From assembly GCF_019266065.1 (NCBI RefSeq), contig NZ_LPNR01000125.1, positions 145,191 to 209,190 of the forward strand: DNA of 64,000 nucleotides, in the 5' to 3' direction. A program made the translations under genes and the position numbers. How positions within the stretch are numbered: the first letter of the stretch is position 1; every line of letters starts with the position of its first letter. The notes beneath the pieces were generated by a model that was not told the origin of the DNA, searched no databases, and saw only the letters and a list, made by a program, of their open reading frames with translations. Shown in pieces: positions 25,103 to 36,266 of the stretch. Source of the DNA: Nocardia sp. MH4 (GTDB lineage Bacteria > Actinomycetota > Actinomycetes > Mycobacteriales > Mycobacteriaceae).

Positions 25103-25672
25103 TCAGGGGCTCTCGATGACCATCGAGGCCCAGGTCCCCGGTTCCAGCGCCTCGAAGATATGCGGAAGATCGCCCAGGTAGCGGACGTAATCGCCGGGGC
25201 CGATCTCGATGGGCTCGTCCGCCGGGCCGACCAGCGCGCGCCCGGCGGCCAGCACCACGTGCTCGACCACGCCCGGGTTGTGCGGATCGGAGCGGCGGGT
25301 ATGGCCGGGTTCGGCCGCGATCCGGTAGACATCGCAGCGCGTGTGTGACTGTCCCGCTGCGAGCAAGGTCACTCGATAGTCCGCGTCGGCCGATGGCACC
25401 GGCGCGCCCTCGTCGGCGCGGATCACCTGGACATTGGGCCGGGGCGGGTCGAGCAGCCGCGAGAACGGCATCTCCAGCGCGACGCACAGCGCCCACAGGG
25501 TTTCCAGACTGGGATTGCCGGTGCCCGATTCCAGTTGCGACAGTGTCGATTTCGCGACGCCGGCCCGGCTCGCGACCTCGGTCAGCGACAAACCAGCGCG
25601 CGCGCGTTCGCGGCGCAGCGATGCCGCGATCACCGCTTGGGGTGGTCCGGTCACCGGGTCCTGCCGGTCCAT
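25103..25672 (-). CDS. XRE-family regulator with C-terminal cupin domain
   Basis: The protein has 189 residues from ATG 25672, which has AGGAGG 5 bases upstream. The N-terminal HTH is LRRERARAGLSLTEVASRAG and VAKSTLSQLESGTGNPSLET. After a linker, residues 115-185 form a cupin (HNPGVVEHVVLAAGRALVG, IEIGPGDYVRYLGDLPHIFEAL). Proteins of this design (PuuR or SutR type) sense small metabolites and often control amino acid or amine transport. The gene is divergent from azlC, which is its likely target, and ends one base from the HNH gene stop. Confidence 0.93.
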   Translation of the reverse strand: MDRQDPVTGPPQAVIAASLRRERARAGLSLTEVASRAGVAKSTLSQLESGTGNPSLETLWALCVALEMPFSRLLDPPRPNVQVIRADEGAPVPSADADYRVTLLAAGQSHTRCDVYRIAAEPGHTRRSDPHNPGVVEHVVLAAGRALVGPADEPIEIGPGDYVRYLGDLPHIFEALEPGTWASMVIESP

Positions 25673-25730
25673 CAACGCCTCCTGGGAGCTGGCGATTTCG
25701 CGTTGACTTTACCCACCTGTCGCGTTCAAT

Positions 25731-26438
25731 ATGAGAAACATGCGTTCGATATGGCGAACACTCGATCGGCGAACCGTCACCGCCGTGGCCGCGGCCTGCC
25801 TGGCCGTCGGCCTCTTCGGCGTGTCCTACGGCGCATCGACGATCGCGGCCGGGTTCCCGGTCTGGATGCCGATCGTGATGGCGGTGACGGTGCTGGCCGG
25901 CGGGTCCGAGCTGCTGTTCTTCGGCATCGTCGCGGCGGGCGGTAGCCCGCTCGCCGCCGTCGTCGCCGGACTGCTGCTCAATGCCCGGCACCTGCCCTAC
26001 GGCCTGTCGGCGCCGGAGGTCTTCGGCCACGGCTGGAAGCGGGTGCTCGGCATCCACGTGCTCAACGACGAGTCGGTGGCGTTCGCGACCGCGCCCGGCG
26101 ACCAGGAGCGCAAGCGCGCCGCCTACTGGGCCTGCGGCATCGGCGTCGCCCTGAGCTGGCCGCTGGGCGCGACCCTCGGCGCCGCCCTGGGTTCGCTCGT
26201 CCCCGACACCTCGGCTCTCGGTCTCGACGCGGTGTTCCCGGTGATCCTGCTCGCGCTCATCCTGCCCGCCCTGCGCGACCGCGCCACCCTGCGCCCGGTC
26301 CTGGTCGGCGCCGCACTCGCGGTCGCGGCCGCCCCGTTCGTCCCGGCGGGCCTGCCGGTGCTGATCGCTCTGCTCGGCTTGGTGTTCGCGCTGCGGCCAC
26401 CGGAGCAGACCGAGAGCCCGGCGGCACAGCCATGCTGA
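25731..26438 (+). CDS. azlC: Branched-chain amino acid exporter large subunit, AzlC family
   Basis: The protein has 235 residues with 6-7 hydrophobic segments. The AzlC pattern includes LFGVSYGASTIAAGFPVW, MAVTVLAGGSELLFFGIVAAGGS and the conserved LLLNARHLPYGLS, then GIHVLNDESVAFA. AzlC works with the small AzlD protein to export branched-chain amino acids or analogues. azlD follows after a 142-base gap, which is unusual as the two often overlap. The divergent XRE-cupin gene, 58 bases upstream, is the likely regulator. Confidence 0.92.
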   Translation: MRNMRSIWRTLDRRTVTAVAAACLAVGLFGVSYGASTIAAGFPVWMPIVMAVTVLAGGSELLFFGIVAAGGSPLAAVVAGLLLNARHLPYGLSAPEVFGHGWKRVLGIHVLNDESVAFATAPGDQERKRAAYWACGIGVALSWPLGATLGAALGSLVPDTSALGLDAVFPVILLALILPALRDRATLRPVLVGAALAVAAAPFVPAGLPVLIALLGLVFALRPPEQTESPAAQPC

Positions 26439-26580
26439 CCTCGGCCGTTCGGCCCGGGCACGCCGGTGCGCGGTCGATACCCGCCCGGTCGATCCCCGCG
26501 CGTCCCGGCCGCGCGCTCGGATCGCCGAGGGTCGTGCCGACCTGTGCGACCGGCCGGACTCCGCCCGTCTCCCAGCGGCG

Positions 26581-26910
26581 GTGCCCGTCGTGAACACCCC
26601 CTACCTGCTGCCCGCGATGCTCACGCTCGCCGCGGGCACCTACGCGCTGCGGTGGACCGGCCCGGCTCTTCGGCATCGACTTCGCCTGTCGCCCAGGATG
26701 ATCCATCTTCTCGATACCGGCGCGCTGATTCTGCTCGCGGCGCTGGTCGCGACCGCCACCCTCCCGACCGGGTCCGGCGAACTCGGCATCGCCCTGCCCG
26801 CCGGAGTGACGGTCGGCGGCCTCCTCGCGTGGCGCCGTGCGCCGCTGCTCGTCACCGTGCTCGCCGCGGCGGCGACAACCGCCCTCCTCCGACTGGCCGG
26901 CGTGCACTGA
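26581..26910 (+). CDS. azlD: Branched-chain amino acid exporter small subunit, AzlD family
   Basis: The protein has 109 residues and four hydrophobic segments (YLLPAMLTLAAGTYALRW, ALILLAALVATATL, LGIALPAGVTVGGLLAW, VTVLAAAATTALLRLAG). The GTYALRW...GP start matches AzlD. The start is GTG 26581 or GTG 26590; neither has a strong ribosome site. The 142 bases between azlC and azlD hold no convincing ORF; an ATG overlapping the azlC stop is out of frame. The following 202 bases have no recognisable feature. Confidence 0.85.
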   Translation: MPVVNTPYLLPAMLTLAAGTYALRWTGPALRHRLRLSPRMIHLLDTGALILLAALVATATLPTGSGELGIALPAGVTVGGLLAWRRAPLLVTVLAAAATTALLRLAGVH

Positions 26911-27112
26911 CGCGGCGCCGTCACCCTGTGCTCGACGACCGTGACGCGGCGACTCGCGAGCGTCCACCGACCTGATCGTCACACTGCCGTCGAGTCATGG
27001 TCGGCACGGGCCGGCTCGCGCCGCTGCTGGCCACCGTCCCCGAGATTACGGACACGCGCACGTCGACCATTCTGCTCCGGCGCCGCGCGCGCGACCTCGT
27101 TGTCGCCGGGAG

Positions 27113-27652
27113 ATGTCCGACCCCACTGGCACCATGTCGCCCGTGACCACGAGCGAACGACCGATGCCGCCCCTGAACGCCGACGAGCGCGCGACCACGG
27201 AGGCGTGGCTCGACTTCTACCGCGCGACGCTGGCGCTCAAGTGCCAGGGCCTCGACGACGCCCAGTTGCGCACCGCCGCCGCGCCATCCGCGCTGACCCT
27301 GCTCGGCCTGCTCCAGCACATGGCCGAGGTCGAACGTAACTGGTTCCGCCGAGTCCTCGCCGAGGAGCCCGCGCCGCCGATCTACGACCCGCACGCCGAT
27401 ACCGCGGGACACGACGGTGGTTTCGAGCTCACCGACGACTCGTCCTACGACAAGGCCGTCGCGGTCTGGCAAGACGAGATCGCCCATGCCCGCCGCAATT
27501 GCGCCGCTCGCGAGCTGGACGACACCAGCCCGTTCCTGGACAGCCGGGTGAGCCTGCGCTGGATCTACACCCACATGATCGCCGAGTACGCCCGCCACTG
27601 CGGCCACGCCGATCTGCTGCGCGAGCGCATCGACGGAGCCACGGGCGTCTGA
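27113..27652 (+). CDS. DinB-family protein (DUF664)
   Basis: The protein has 179 residues if started at ATG 27113; ATG 27134 is an alternative, since GGGAG directly abuts the first ATG. The DinB four-helix fold shows TEAWLDFYRATLALKCQGLD, TLLGLLQHMAEVERNWFRRVL with the first metal His, and SLRWIYTHMIAEYARHCGHADLLRE with two further His ligands. Mycobacterial relatives include mycothiol- or bacillithiol-dependent S-transferases, so a thiol-transfer role is possible. It is convergent with the Rv2474c-like gene, with 15 bases between stops. Confidence 0.9.
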   Translation: MSDPTGTMSPVTTSERPMPPLNADERATTEAWLDFYRATLALKCQGLDDAQLRTAAAPSALTLLGLLQHMAEVERNWFRRVLAEEPAPPIYDPHADTAGHDGGFELTDDSSYDKAVAVWQDEIAHARRNCAARELDDTSPFLDSRVSLRWIYTHMIAEYARHCGHADLLRERIDGATGV

Positions 27653-27667
27653 GCCCGGCGCACGACC

Positions 27668-28339
27668 TCAGCTGGGCGACAGCGGGATCCCCCCACCCAG
27701 GCGACGCGCGACGGAGCCGTAACGGGCGTCGAGGCGCAGCCAGGTGCGGGTGGCGCGGACGCGGACCAGTTCGGTGGGCTGGATGCGGCGCGATTCGGTC
27801 TTCTCCCCCGCGTGCGGGATGAAGTCCATGGCGGTGAGGGCGAAGACGACCCGCATCGGGACCTCGACCGCGAGGTCGTCGGCGCCGGTGACGGTGAGCA
27901 CCGACTGGTCCAGCAACGAAGCGGGCGGGCCGTGGGCCCCGCCGTGCTCGCGGGCCAGATCGGCACCGCGCTCGGCCAGCTCGACCAGTGCCCGAGCCGG
28001 GACGTCGTCGACGTGGGTGAAACCGTCGGCGGGTGGCAGCGCACCGCGCCAGGCCGAGTCCATCGAGTAGCCGAGGTCGATCGGGTGCCCGGTGCGCAGA
28101 CCCGCCAGCACCGTATCGGCGCCGACGGTGACATCGTCGACACCGAGTTCGGCGGTGACCGTGCGCACCGCGAGGGTCTCGAAACCTGTTGCGACCCACG
28201 CGGAGACGAGACTGGAACCCCGCCGCCGCAACCGGACCACCGCGGCCGGGTCGAGCCGGATCGCCCGGCTGAGGAAGGTGGCCAGGTTCTCGCGTTCGGC
28301 CGGGTCGGGAGCGTGCAGCACCCGCTGTTCGGAGCTCAC
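27668..28339 (-). CDS. Conserved hypothetical protein (Rv2474c-like)
   Basis: The protein has 223 residues from GTG 28339, five bases after the thioesterase stop. No catalytic motif is recognised. It is mixed alpha/beta in appearance, with a basic segment RLDPAAVVRLRRRGSSLVSA near residue 30, a central PIDLGYSMDSAWRGALPPADGF and a C-terminal RATRTWLRLDARYGSVARRL. Its place behind the thioesterase and NAD-GDH genes corresponds to Rv2474c in M. tuberculosis. Overlapping or near-contiguous starts suggest one transcript with those genes. Function unknown. Confidence 0.8.
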   Translation of the reverse strand: MSSEQRVLHAPDPAERENLATFLSRAIRLDPAAVVRLRRRGSSLVSAWVATGFETLAVRTVTAELGVDDVTVGADTVLAGLRTGHPIDLGYSMDSAWRGALPPADGFTHVDDVPARALVELAERGADLAREHGGAHGPPASLLDQSVLTVTGADDLAVEVPMRVVFALTAMDFIPHAGEKTESRRIQPTELVRVRATRTWLRLDARYGSVARRLGGGIPLSPS

Positions 28340-28344
28340 GGAGG

Positions 28345-28815
28345 TCAGGCCCGCCACAGGGCCAGGTAGTCGCGTTCGGTGTCGCTGAGCCTGCGCAACC
28401 GCTGGGTCTCGATGTCGAACGCGGCGAGCTGGGTGGTGGCGGTGACCGCCGGCGGCGAATCGGGGGCGGCGCCGTTGGCACGCACCTCGTAGCCGATCGT
28501 GAAATCGACCGCCCGCAACTGCTTGACCCACATGGCGATGTCGAGCGGGGTGTCCTCGTGCCGCAACTGGCCCCGGTACTTCACGTGCAGGTCGACCAGC
28601 ACACAACCCTGCCGCCCCATCGACGCCGTCGGCTTGTCGTCGTCGAACAGCCACGGAATCCTGGCCTCTTCCAGCAGCGTCACCATCCGCGCGTGGTTGA
28701 CGTGCTGGAACACGTCCATGTCCGACCAGCGGATCTCGACCTTGGCGTGAAAGCGCCGGGGCAACACCAGGTTCGTCTCCGGCGCGGCCGTGGCTGTGTT
28801 CGGCGAGCTCGTCAC
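28345..28815 (-). CDS. Acyl-CoA thioesterase, hotdog fold (Rv2475c-like)
   Basis: The protein has 156 residues from GTG 28815, whose GTGA overlaps the GDH stop. The 4-hydroxybenzoyl-CoA thioesterase signature is clear: VEIRWSDMDVFQHVNHARMV, with the catalytic Asp, His and Asn region, followed by the long helix VTLLEEARIPWLF. The rest is the hotdog sheet. It hydrolyses acyl-CoA esters; chain-length preference is unknown. Translational coupling to NAD-GDH is conserved in mycobacteria (Rv2475c-Rv2476c). Confidence 0.93.
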   Translation of the reverse strand: MTSSPNTATAAPETNLVLPRRFHAKVEIRWSDMDVFQHVNHARMVTLLEEARIPWLFDDDKPTASMGRQGCVLVDLHVKYRGQLRHEDTPLDIAMWVKQLRAVDFTIGYEVRANGAAPDSPPAVTATTQLAAFDIETQRLRRLSDTERDYLALWRA

Positions 28816-31800
28816 CGTGGTACCTCCGATTGGGCGCCCACCCCGCTCACCATGCTCCGCACCTGTCGCGCGGCGACCGACAGTGTGGCGAGGTCGTGGG
28901 TCCCGGACTCGAACAATTCCGACAGTGCCGCGCGCGCACGACCCAGCCGGGACTGGTTCTTCGACTCCCAGTATGCAATTTTCTCGTCGGCCGTCTCCTC
29001 CGGGTCACCCGCGGAGAGCACATCGAGGGTGAGCGAGCGCAGCGAACCGTACATGTCGTCGCGCAACGCGAGCCGGGCCAGCGCGTGCCAGCGATCGCCG
29101 CGTTCGAGGTGACTCACCGCCTCGAGCAGCCAATCGATCTTGAGATGCTCGTTGAGCGCGTAGTACAGCGCACCGACCTCGGTGCCGTCCCGGTCGGCGA
29201 TGTCGGCGATGTCGACGATGTCGAGCAGTGGGTACAGGCTCAGCAGCCCGAACACCTCGGTTGCCAGCTCGGTCGGCGCGCCACGGGCGATCAGCTCGGC
29301 CGCGCCCTGGGTGAGCGAGGTGACGTGGTGCCCGCGCAGCCAGCCCGGCACCTGCGGCGCCAGCTCCTGCACCCGCCGGTGGTATCGGTTGATCTCGGCA
29401 CCCACCGCGATCGGCTGCGGCCGGTTGCTGAGCAGCCAGCGCGAGGCCCGGTCCAGCGTCCGCTTGGACTCCAGCTCCAGCAGATCGCACACACCCGCGG
29501 GCGCGTCGGCGCCGCGGATACGCGCCCACACGTCGTGCAGTTCGAAGATCTCGGTGGCCGCGGCGAACGCGCGAACGGTGTCGGAAGTGCTGGCCCCGAC
29601 TTCCTCGTTGAGCCGGTGCGCGTAGGTGATGCCCGCGTAGTCGACGACTTCGTTGACGATCATCGTGGTGACGATCTCGCGCCGCAGCCGGTGCTTCTTG
29701 ATCGCGGCGCCGAACCGCTCACGCAGCGGCGTCGGGAAGTACTGCGGCAGCCTGCGCGCGAAGTAGACGCTGTCGGGCAGATCGGTGTCGAGCAGATCGG
29801 CCTTGAGCCCGAGCTTGACGTGCGCGAGCAGATTGGCCAGTTCGGGCGAGGTGAGCCCGCGGCCCTCCTCGTCACGCCGCTTCAGTTCGGCCTCGCTCGG
29901 CAACGCCTCGAGCTCACGGTCCAGGCCGCGACGCTGCTCGAGATCGTCGATGACACGGCCGTGCACGCTGACCATCTGCGGCGCGTCGGTGCGCGCGATG
30001 CCGATCAGCACGTTCTGATCGACGTTGTCCTGCAACACCATCCGCGCGACCTCGTCGGTCATCGAGGCCAGCAGCGGGTTGCGGTCGGCCTGCGCCAGGT
30101 CGCCCGAGCTCACCACGCCGTCGAGCAGGACCTTGATGTTGACCTCGTGGTCGGAGCAGTCCACGCCCGCGGAGTTGTCCAGCGCGTCGGTGTTCATCTT
30201 GCCGCCGCCCCGGCAGAACTCGATCCGGCCCAGCGCGGTGGCGCCGAGGTTGCCGCCCTCACCGATCACCTTGACCCGCAACTGGTTACCGTCGACCCGG
30301 ACCGCGTCGTTGGACTTGTCGCCCACCTCGGCGTTGGCTTCGGTGCTGGCCTTGACATAGGTGCCGATGCCGCCGTTCCACAACAGCTGCACCGGCGCGA
30401 GCAGGATCGCCCGCACCAGTTCCGGCGGCGTGAGCGCCTGCACCGAGTCGGGCAGCCCCAGCGCGAGCCGGGCCTGCGGCGAGATCGGCACCGACTTCAC
30501 GGTCCGCTCGAACACGCCGCCGCCCGCGCTGATCAGCGAGCGGTCGTAGTCGGCCCACGAGGACCGCGGCAGCGCGAACAGCCGCTCGCGCTCGACGTAC
30601 GAGGTGGCCGCGTCGGGGTTCGGGTCCAGGAAGATGTGGCGGTGGTCGAACGCGGCGACCAGCCGGATGTGGCGCGAGAGCAGCATGCCGTTGCCGAACA
30701 CGTCACCGCTCATGTCGCCCACGCCGACGACCGTGAAGTCCTGGCTCTGGGTGTCGATGCCCATCTCGCGGAAGTGCCGCTTGACCGCTTCCCACGCGCC
30801 CTTGGCGGTGATGCCCATGGCCTTGTGGTCGTAGCCGGCCGAGCCGCCGGAGGCGAAGGCGTCACCGAGCCAGAAGCCGTAGCGGGTCGCCACGTCGTTG
30901 GCGATGTCGGAGAAGCTGGCGGTGCCCTTGTCGGCGGCGACGACCAGATAGGTGTCGTCGGCGTCGCGGCGGACCACCCGGGCGGGCGGCAGCACCGCGC
31001 CGGTGGCCAGATCGACATTGTCGGTCACGTCGAGCAGGCCGGAGATGAAGGTGCGGTAGCAGGCGACGCCCTCGGCGATGCTCGCCTGACGATCGGCGGC
31101 GGGGTCACCGGTGGGCGCGGGCGGATTCTTCACCACGAAGCCGCCCTTCGCGCCGACCGGCACGATCACCGCGTTCTTCACCGCCTGCGCCTTCACCAGA
31201 CCCAGGATCTCGGTGCGGAAGTCCTCGAGCCGGTCCGACCAGCGCAGACCGCCGCGCGCCACCGAGCCGAACCGCAGATGCACGCCCTCGACGCGCGGCG
31301 AGTAGACGAAGATCTCGAATTGCGGTCGCGGCTTGGGCAATTCGGCGATCTCGCGCGGTTCCACCTTGAACGAGAAGTAGTCGCGGGGATGACCTTCGGC
31401 GTCGACGACGTAGTAGTTGGTGCGCAGGGTCGCCTTGATCAGGCCGAGGATGGCGCGCAGAATGCGGTCGGCGTCCATGCTGACCACTTCGTCGATGCCC
31501 GCCCTGACCTTCGTCTCCAGCTCGGCGGCGGTCTCGGCCGACACGGTGTCGGGATCGAAGCGGGCGGCGAACAGGTCGACGAACGCCCGCGCGACCTCGG
31601 GATGGGCCAGCAGCACGCGCGCGATGTTGACCTGGCTGTACGGGAAACCGGCCTGCTGCAGGTACTTCGCGTACGCGCGCAGGATCGCCACCGACCGCCA
31701 CGGCAGACCGGCCCGCAGCACCAGCTCGTTGAGGCCGTCCGCCTCGGCTCGGCCGTCCCAGACCGCCTCGAAGGCGTCGGTGAACCGAGAGTGCAGCTCG

Positions 31801-33710
31801 TCCTCGTGGGTGGCCTGCTCGAGCAGTTCGGCGTCGAGATCGCCGCCGAGCGCGTTGCGCAGCAGCTCGGGACGCGCCTGCAGCCCGAAGTCGTAGATCC
31901 AGCGCTCGGCACCGCACTCCAGCTGCAGCTGGTAGGGCCGCTCGTCCACCACCTCGACGCCGAGACTCTGCAACACCGGCAGGACCTGGCTCAGCGAGAC
32001 AGCCGCCCCGGCGATGTAGAGGCTGAAGCGCCACGACCCCGGCGCGGCCTCCGGCTTGCGGTACAGGTGCTGGCCGATGCCGCCCTCGGTGAGCCGTTCC
32101 AGCCTGCCGATGTCGGCCAGCGCGCGGACCGGGCCGAAATCCTCCTTGTAGCTTTCCGGGAAGGCCTCCGAATATCGCTTCACCACACCGGGGTCCAGGA
32201 CGGTGGAGGTGGCGACCTCGTCGTCGATCCGATCGTCCCAGGTGTGGCTGGCCGCGTTCAGCAGAGTCTGCAGGCGCAGCCGATTGTCCTCGGAGGTGTC
32301 CGGCGCCGCGGTGGCCTCGGCGGGCAGCATCACGGTGAAATAGACACTGGCGAGCTCGCTTTCGCTCACCCGCGCCGAGTAGTCGATGTCGGCGCCGCCG
32401 AGCTCGCGGACCAGGATCTCCTGCATCTGCAGGCGCACCGCGGTGGTGTAGCGATCGCGCGGCAGGTACACCATGCAGGCCACGAACCGGCCGTACCGGT
32501 CGCTGCGCAGGAACAGCCGCACCTGCCTGCGCAGGCCCACCCCGAGCACCGCCACCGCGGTGCGGCGCATCGCCTCGGTGTCGGCCGAGAACAGCTCGGT
32601 GCGCGGGAACGACTCGATCACCTCGAGCATCGCCTGCCCGGAGAACGAGTCCTTGTCGAATCCGGCCGCCTCGATGGCGGTGCGCACCCTGGTGTTGATG
32701 ACCGGGATGTCGAGGACGTTCTCGTGCACCGCGCTGACGGTGAACACGCCGATGAACAGATGGACGCCGACGACGGCGCCCGCGTCGTCCACGTCGGCGA
32801 CGCCGACGAAGTACGGGTACACCGAGCGGTGCACGGTCGCGCGGACCAGGCCCTGGGTGAGCATCAGCAGCGGGCGGTCGCCGCCGTTGATCGGCACCTG
32901 GAAGTCGGTGCCGATGTCGGCACGCAGCACGCCGAGGCTCGCGCCGGCCACCGGGGTGGACACGGTGTGGCCGAGTTCGGTGTCGCGGTGATAGCGCGCA
33001 TAACCGAGCAGGGTGAAGTTGCCGCGCGACAGCCAGCGCAGCAGCTCCGCGCACTCGGCCAGATCGGTGGCGGGGAACGGCCCCGTGCCCGCGGCCGCGG
33101 TCCGATCGAGCTGGTCGGCCAGGGAGCTCTGCACCCTGGTCATCGCCTCGGTGTCGTCGATCACCTGACGGACGTCGGCGATCACGGTGGGCAGGGTGCG
33201 CTCGATGTGATCGAGCTGGGCCCGCCCGGTCGAGGGATGCAGCTGCAGATGCATCCACGACTCCGGCTTGCCGGTCGCGCCGTTGCCGTCCACCTCGTGC
33301 GGTGCCGCACTGATCAGGACGCCGTGCGCGTCGCGGGTGACCTCGAAGATCGGGTGGATGACCTCGGTGACGCTCACCTGCATCCGGCTCAGCGCCGCGG
33401 TGATCGACTCGACCAGCAGGGGCATGTCGTCGGTGACCAGCTGCGCCGCCGCGCCCATGCCCGACCCGTCGTCGGGATGGTAGACCCGCACCAGCGCCGT
33501 GTCCGCGGGACGTTCGGCGGCCAATTCCATGTGGCGACGGAAGATCTGGTTGATGCCGGTGACCGGGAAGTCCGCGTCGCCGGCGTCCACGTGTCGGAAG
33601 TACGCCCCTTCGAGTGTCGCGAGATCACCGCGCAAGCTCTGCGGTATTCCCGCGGCCCACGCCGCGCTCGACATTTCCGACGAGACCGTCATCGTTTCGC
33701 CCACTCCCAT
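28812..33710 (-). CDS. gdh: NAD-specific glutamate dehydrogenase, large (L_180-type)
   Basis: The protein has 1,632 residues, typical of the large GDH family. It converts glutamate to 2-oxoglutarate and ammonium with NAD. The long N-terminal regulatory part includes ACT-like regions; the catalytic core lies at about residues 700-1150 with RYGFWLGDAFASGG, KAMGITAKGAWEAVKRH, VGVGDMSGDVFGNG and GGIGTYVKASTEANAEVGDK. The C-terminal helical domain is complete. The mycobacterial homologue Rv2476c is controlled by GarA. ATG 33710 is taken as start; ATG 33692 is also possible. The 230 bases up to the EttA stop hold no gene. Confidence 0.97.
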   Translation of the reverse strand: MGVGETMTVSSEMSSAAWAAGIPQSLRGDLATLEGAYFRHVDAGDADFPVTGINQIFRRHMELAAERPADTALVRVYHPDDGSGMGAAAQLVTDDMPLLVESITAALSRMQVSVTEVIHPIFEVTRDAHGVLISAAPHEVDGNGATGKPESWMHLQLHPSTGRAQLDHIERTLPTVIADVRQVIDDTEAMTRVQSSLADQLDRTAAAGTGPFPATDLAECAELLRWLSRGNFTLLGYARYHRDTELGHTVSTPVAGASLGVLRADIGTDFQVPINGGDRPLLMLTQGLVRATVHRSVYPYFVGVADVDDAGAVVGVHLFIGVFTVSAVHENVLDIPVINTRVRTAIEAAGFDKDSFSGQAMLEVIESFPRTELFSADTEAMRRTAVAVLGVGLRRQVRLFLRSDRYGRFVACMVYLPRDRYTTAVRLQMQEILVRELGGADIDYSARVSESELASVYFTVMLPAEATAAPDTSEDNRLRLQTLLNAASHTWDDRIDDEVATSTVLDPGVVKRYSEAFPESYKEDFGPVRALADIGRLERLTEGGIGQHLYRKPEAAPGSWRFSLYIAGAAVSLSQVLPVLQSLGVEVVDERPYQLQLECGAERWIYDFGLQARPELLRNALGGDLDAELLEQATHEDELHSRFTDAFEAVWDGRAEADGLNELVLRAGLPWRSVAILRAYAKYLQQAGFPYSQVNIARVLLAHPEVARAFVDLFAARFDPDTVSAETAAELETKVRAGIDEVVSMDADRILRAILGLIKATLRTNYYVVDAEGHPRDYFSFKVEPREIAELPKPRPQFEIFVYSPRVEGVHLRFGSVARGGLRWSDRLEDFRTEILGLVKAQAVKNAVIVPVGAKGGFVVKNPPAPTGDPAADRQASIAEGVACYRTFISGLLDVTDNVDLATGAVLPPARVVRRDADDTYLVVAADKGTASFSDIANDVATRYGFWLGDAFASGGSAGYDHKAMGITAKGAWEAVKRHFREMGIDTQSQDFTVVGVGDMSGDVFGNGMLLSRHIRLVAAFDHRHIFLDPNPDAATSYVERERLFALPRSSWADYDRSLISAGGGVFERTVKSVPISPQARLALGLPDSVQALTPPELVRAILLAPVQLLWNGGIGTYVKASTEANAEVGDKSNDAVRVDGNQLRVKVIGEGGNLGATALGRIEFCRGGGKMNTDALDNSAGVDCSDHEVNIKVLLDGVVSSGDLAQADRNPLLASMTDEVARMVLQDNVDQNVLIGIARTDAPQMVSVHGRVIDDLEQRRGLDRELEALPSEAELKRRDEEGRGLTSPELANLLAHVKLGLKADLLDTDLPDSVYFARRLPQYFPTPLRERFGAAIKKHRLRREIVTTMIVNEVVDYAGITYAHRLNEEVGASTSDTVRAFAAATEIFELHDVWARIRGADAPAGVCDLLELESKRTLDRASRWLLSNRPQPIAVGAEINRYHRRVQELAPQVPGWLRGHHVTSLTQGAAELIARGAPTELATEVFGLLSLYPLLDIVDIADIADRDGTEVGALYYALNEHLKIDWLLEAVSHLERGDRWHALARLALRDDMYGSLRSLTLDVLSAGDPEETADEKIAYWESKNQSRLGRARAALSELFESGTHDLATLSVAARQVRSMVSGVGAQSEVPR

Positions 33711-33940
33711 GGATTCGGTTCGCTTCGATTCCGCAACTCAGGTGACGCAAATTCGAGACTAGTCGGGGCTCCATGGACACGCGGAGGGAATTTGCGCTTG
33801 CCGCGCCGGTAACTTGGCCAACGTTCGGTGAACGCCGCGGAAGGCGCCGCTGCCAGTCGTTTTCGCGCGTTGACGCCGACGGCCCGGCGAGCCGATCATC
33901 GTGGATCGTTCCGCCGGGCCGTCGCAGCAAACCCTCGGGA

Positions 33941-35617
<1,677 letters not shown>

Positions 35618-35686
35618 ATATGGAAGCCTATCGGTGCGGGTAACGGGGGTGAGATGCGGAGCGGGCCGGTGCCGCGGATGCGACCC

Positions 35687-36145
35687 TCAGGCGTCGACCC
35701 GCTCGGGCGTACCGGAGATCGGCACCGCAACCGGCGATCGCGCCGGGAGGGAATCCGCCGCGGTCGTAGAGGCTACGGCAGTCGGTACCGTCGGCGCATA
35801 CTCGGCCGCGTCCTGCGCGGGGATCGGTGGTACAGCGCCGCGCCGGTCCGAAATATTCCGCACGGTGTGCGACGCGGAGCGTGCCGCATCGGATCGCCGC
35901 ACCACCGATGCGCTGCACCGTCCCAGATCAGGGCCGACCGCGACCGCGCGCATCTCCAGATCCCGACGCTCGGTACCGTCCTTGCCGCGATACGTGCCGT
36001 TGTCCACCCATCCCCCGGCCGCGGCGTCGAACCGGCGCGCATTACTCGCCATTCGGAAGGTCACCACCTGTTCGCCGTTGGCGAGATCACGCCGGACCGG
36101 ATGGGTCACCACTGTGCCGATCACCGTCGCCTGTGCCTCGTACAT
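35687..36145 (-). CDS. SSB-like OB-fold protein with an internal in-frame deletion (Rv2478c-like)
   Basis: The frame has 152 codons from ATG 36145. Residues 1-52 match the first strands of single-stranded DNA binding proteins (MYEAQATVIGTVVTHPVRRD, VVTFRMASNARRF). At residue 52 the sequence jumps from DNGTY to RGKDGTERRDLEMRAVAVGP, which is normally the fifth strand. The segment that should lie between (the LxVxCWRRLVxGVGxSLxKGDxVIVxG region, about 35 residues) is missing without a frame break. The Pro/Ala-rich tail is normal. Without that part of the OB fold the protein may not bind DNA. The position next to ettA corresponds to Rv2478c. It is either a decayed paralogue or a truncated variant. 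Confidence 0.7.
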   Translation of the reverse strand: MYEAQATVIGTVVTHPVRRDLANGEQVVTFRMASNARRFDAAAGGWVDNGTYRGKDGTERRDLEMRAVAVGPDLGRCSASVVRRSDAARSASHTVRNISDRRGAVPPIPAQDAAEYAPTVPTAVASTTAADSLPARSPVAVPISGTPERVDA

Positions 36146-36266
36146 CGAATCCGCCCCCGCTCGGTCGCTGTTGTGCTGACTTCCCCAGGATGGACTCACC
36201 GTCGGCCGAACGGTCGGACGCGGACGCAACTGGGGACAACCTCGACGGTTGTGGAGATCTCCTGTG

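Noticed and set aside
26432..26593. An azlD start overlapping the azlC stop
   Set aside because: The ATG there is in another frame and meets a stop at the start of the true azlD, so the 142-base gap is real.
28830..33812. A 1,660-codon plus-strand frame opposite the glutamate dehydrogenase gene
   Set aside because: It is a GC-driven antisense shadow: low-complexity Arg/Val/Gly/His composition, no domains, while the minus strand has a full conserved GDH.
33711..33940. Riboswitch or small RNA between gdh and ettA
   Set aside because: No conserved riboswitch core or strong structured element could be recognised in the 230 bases.
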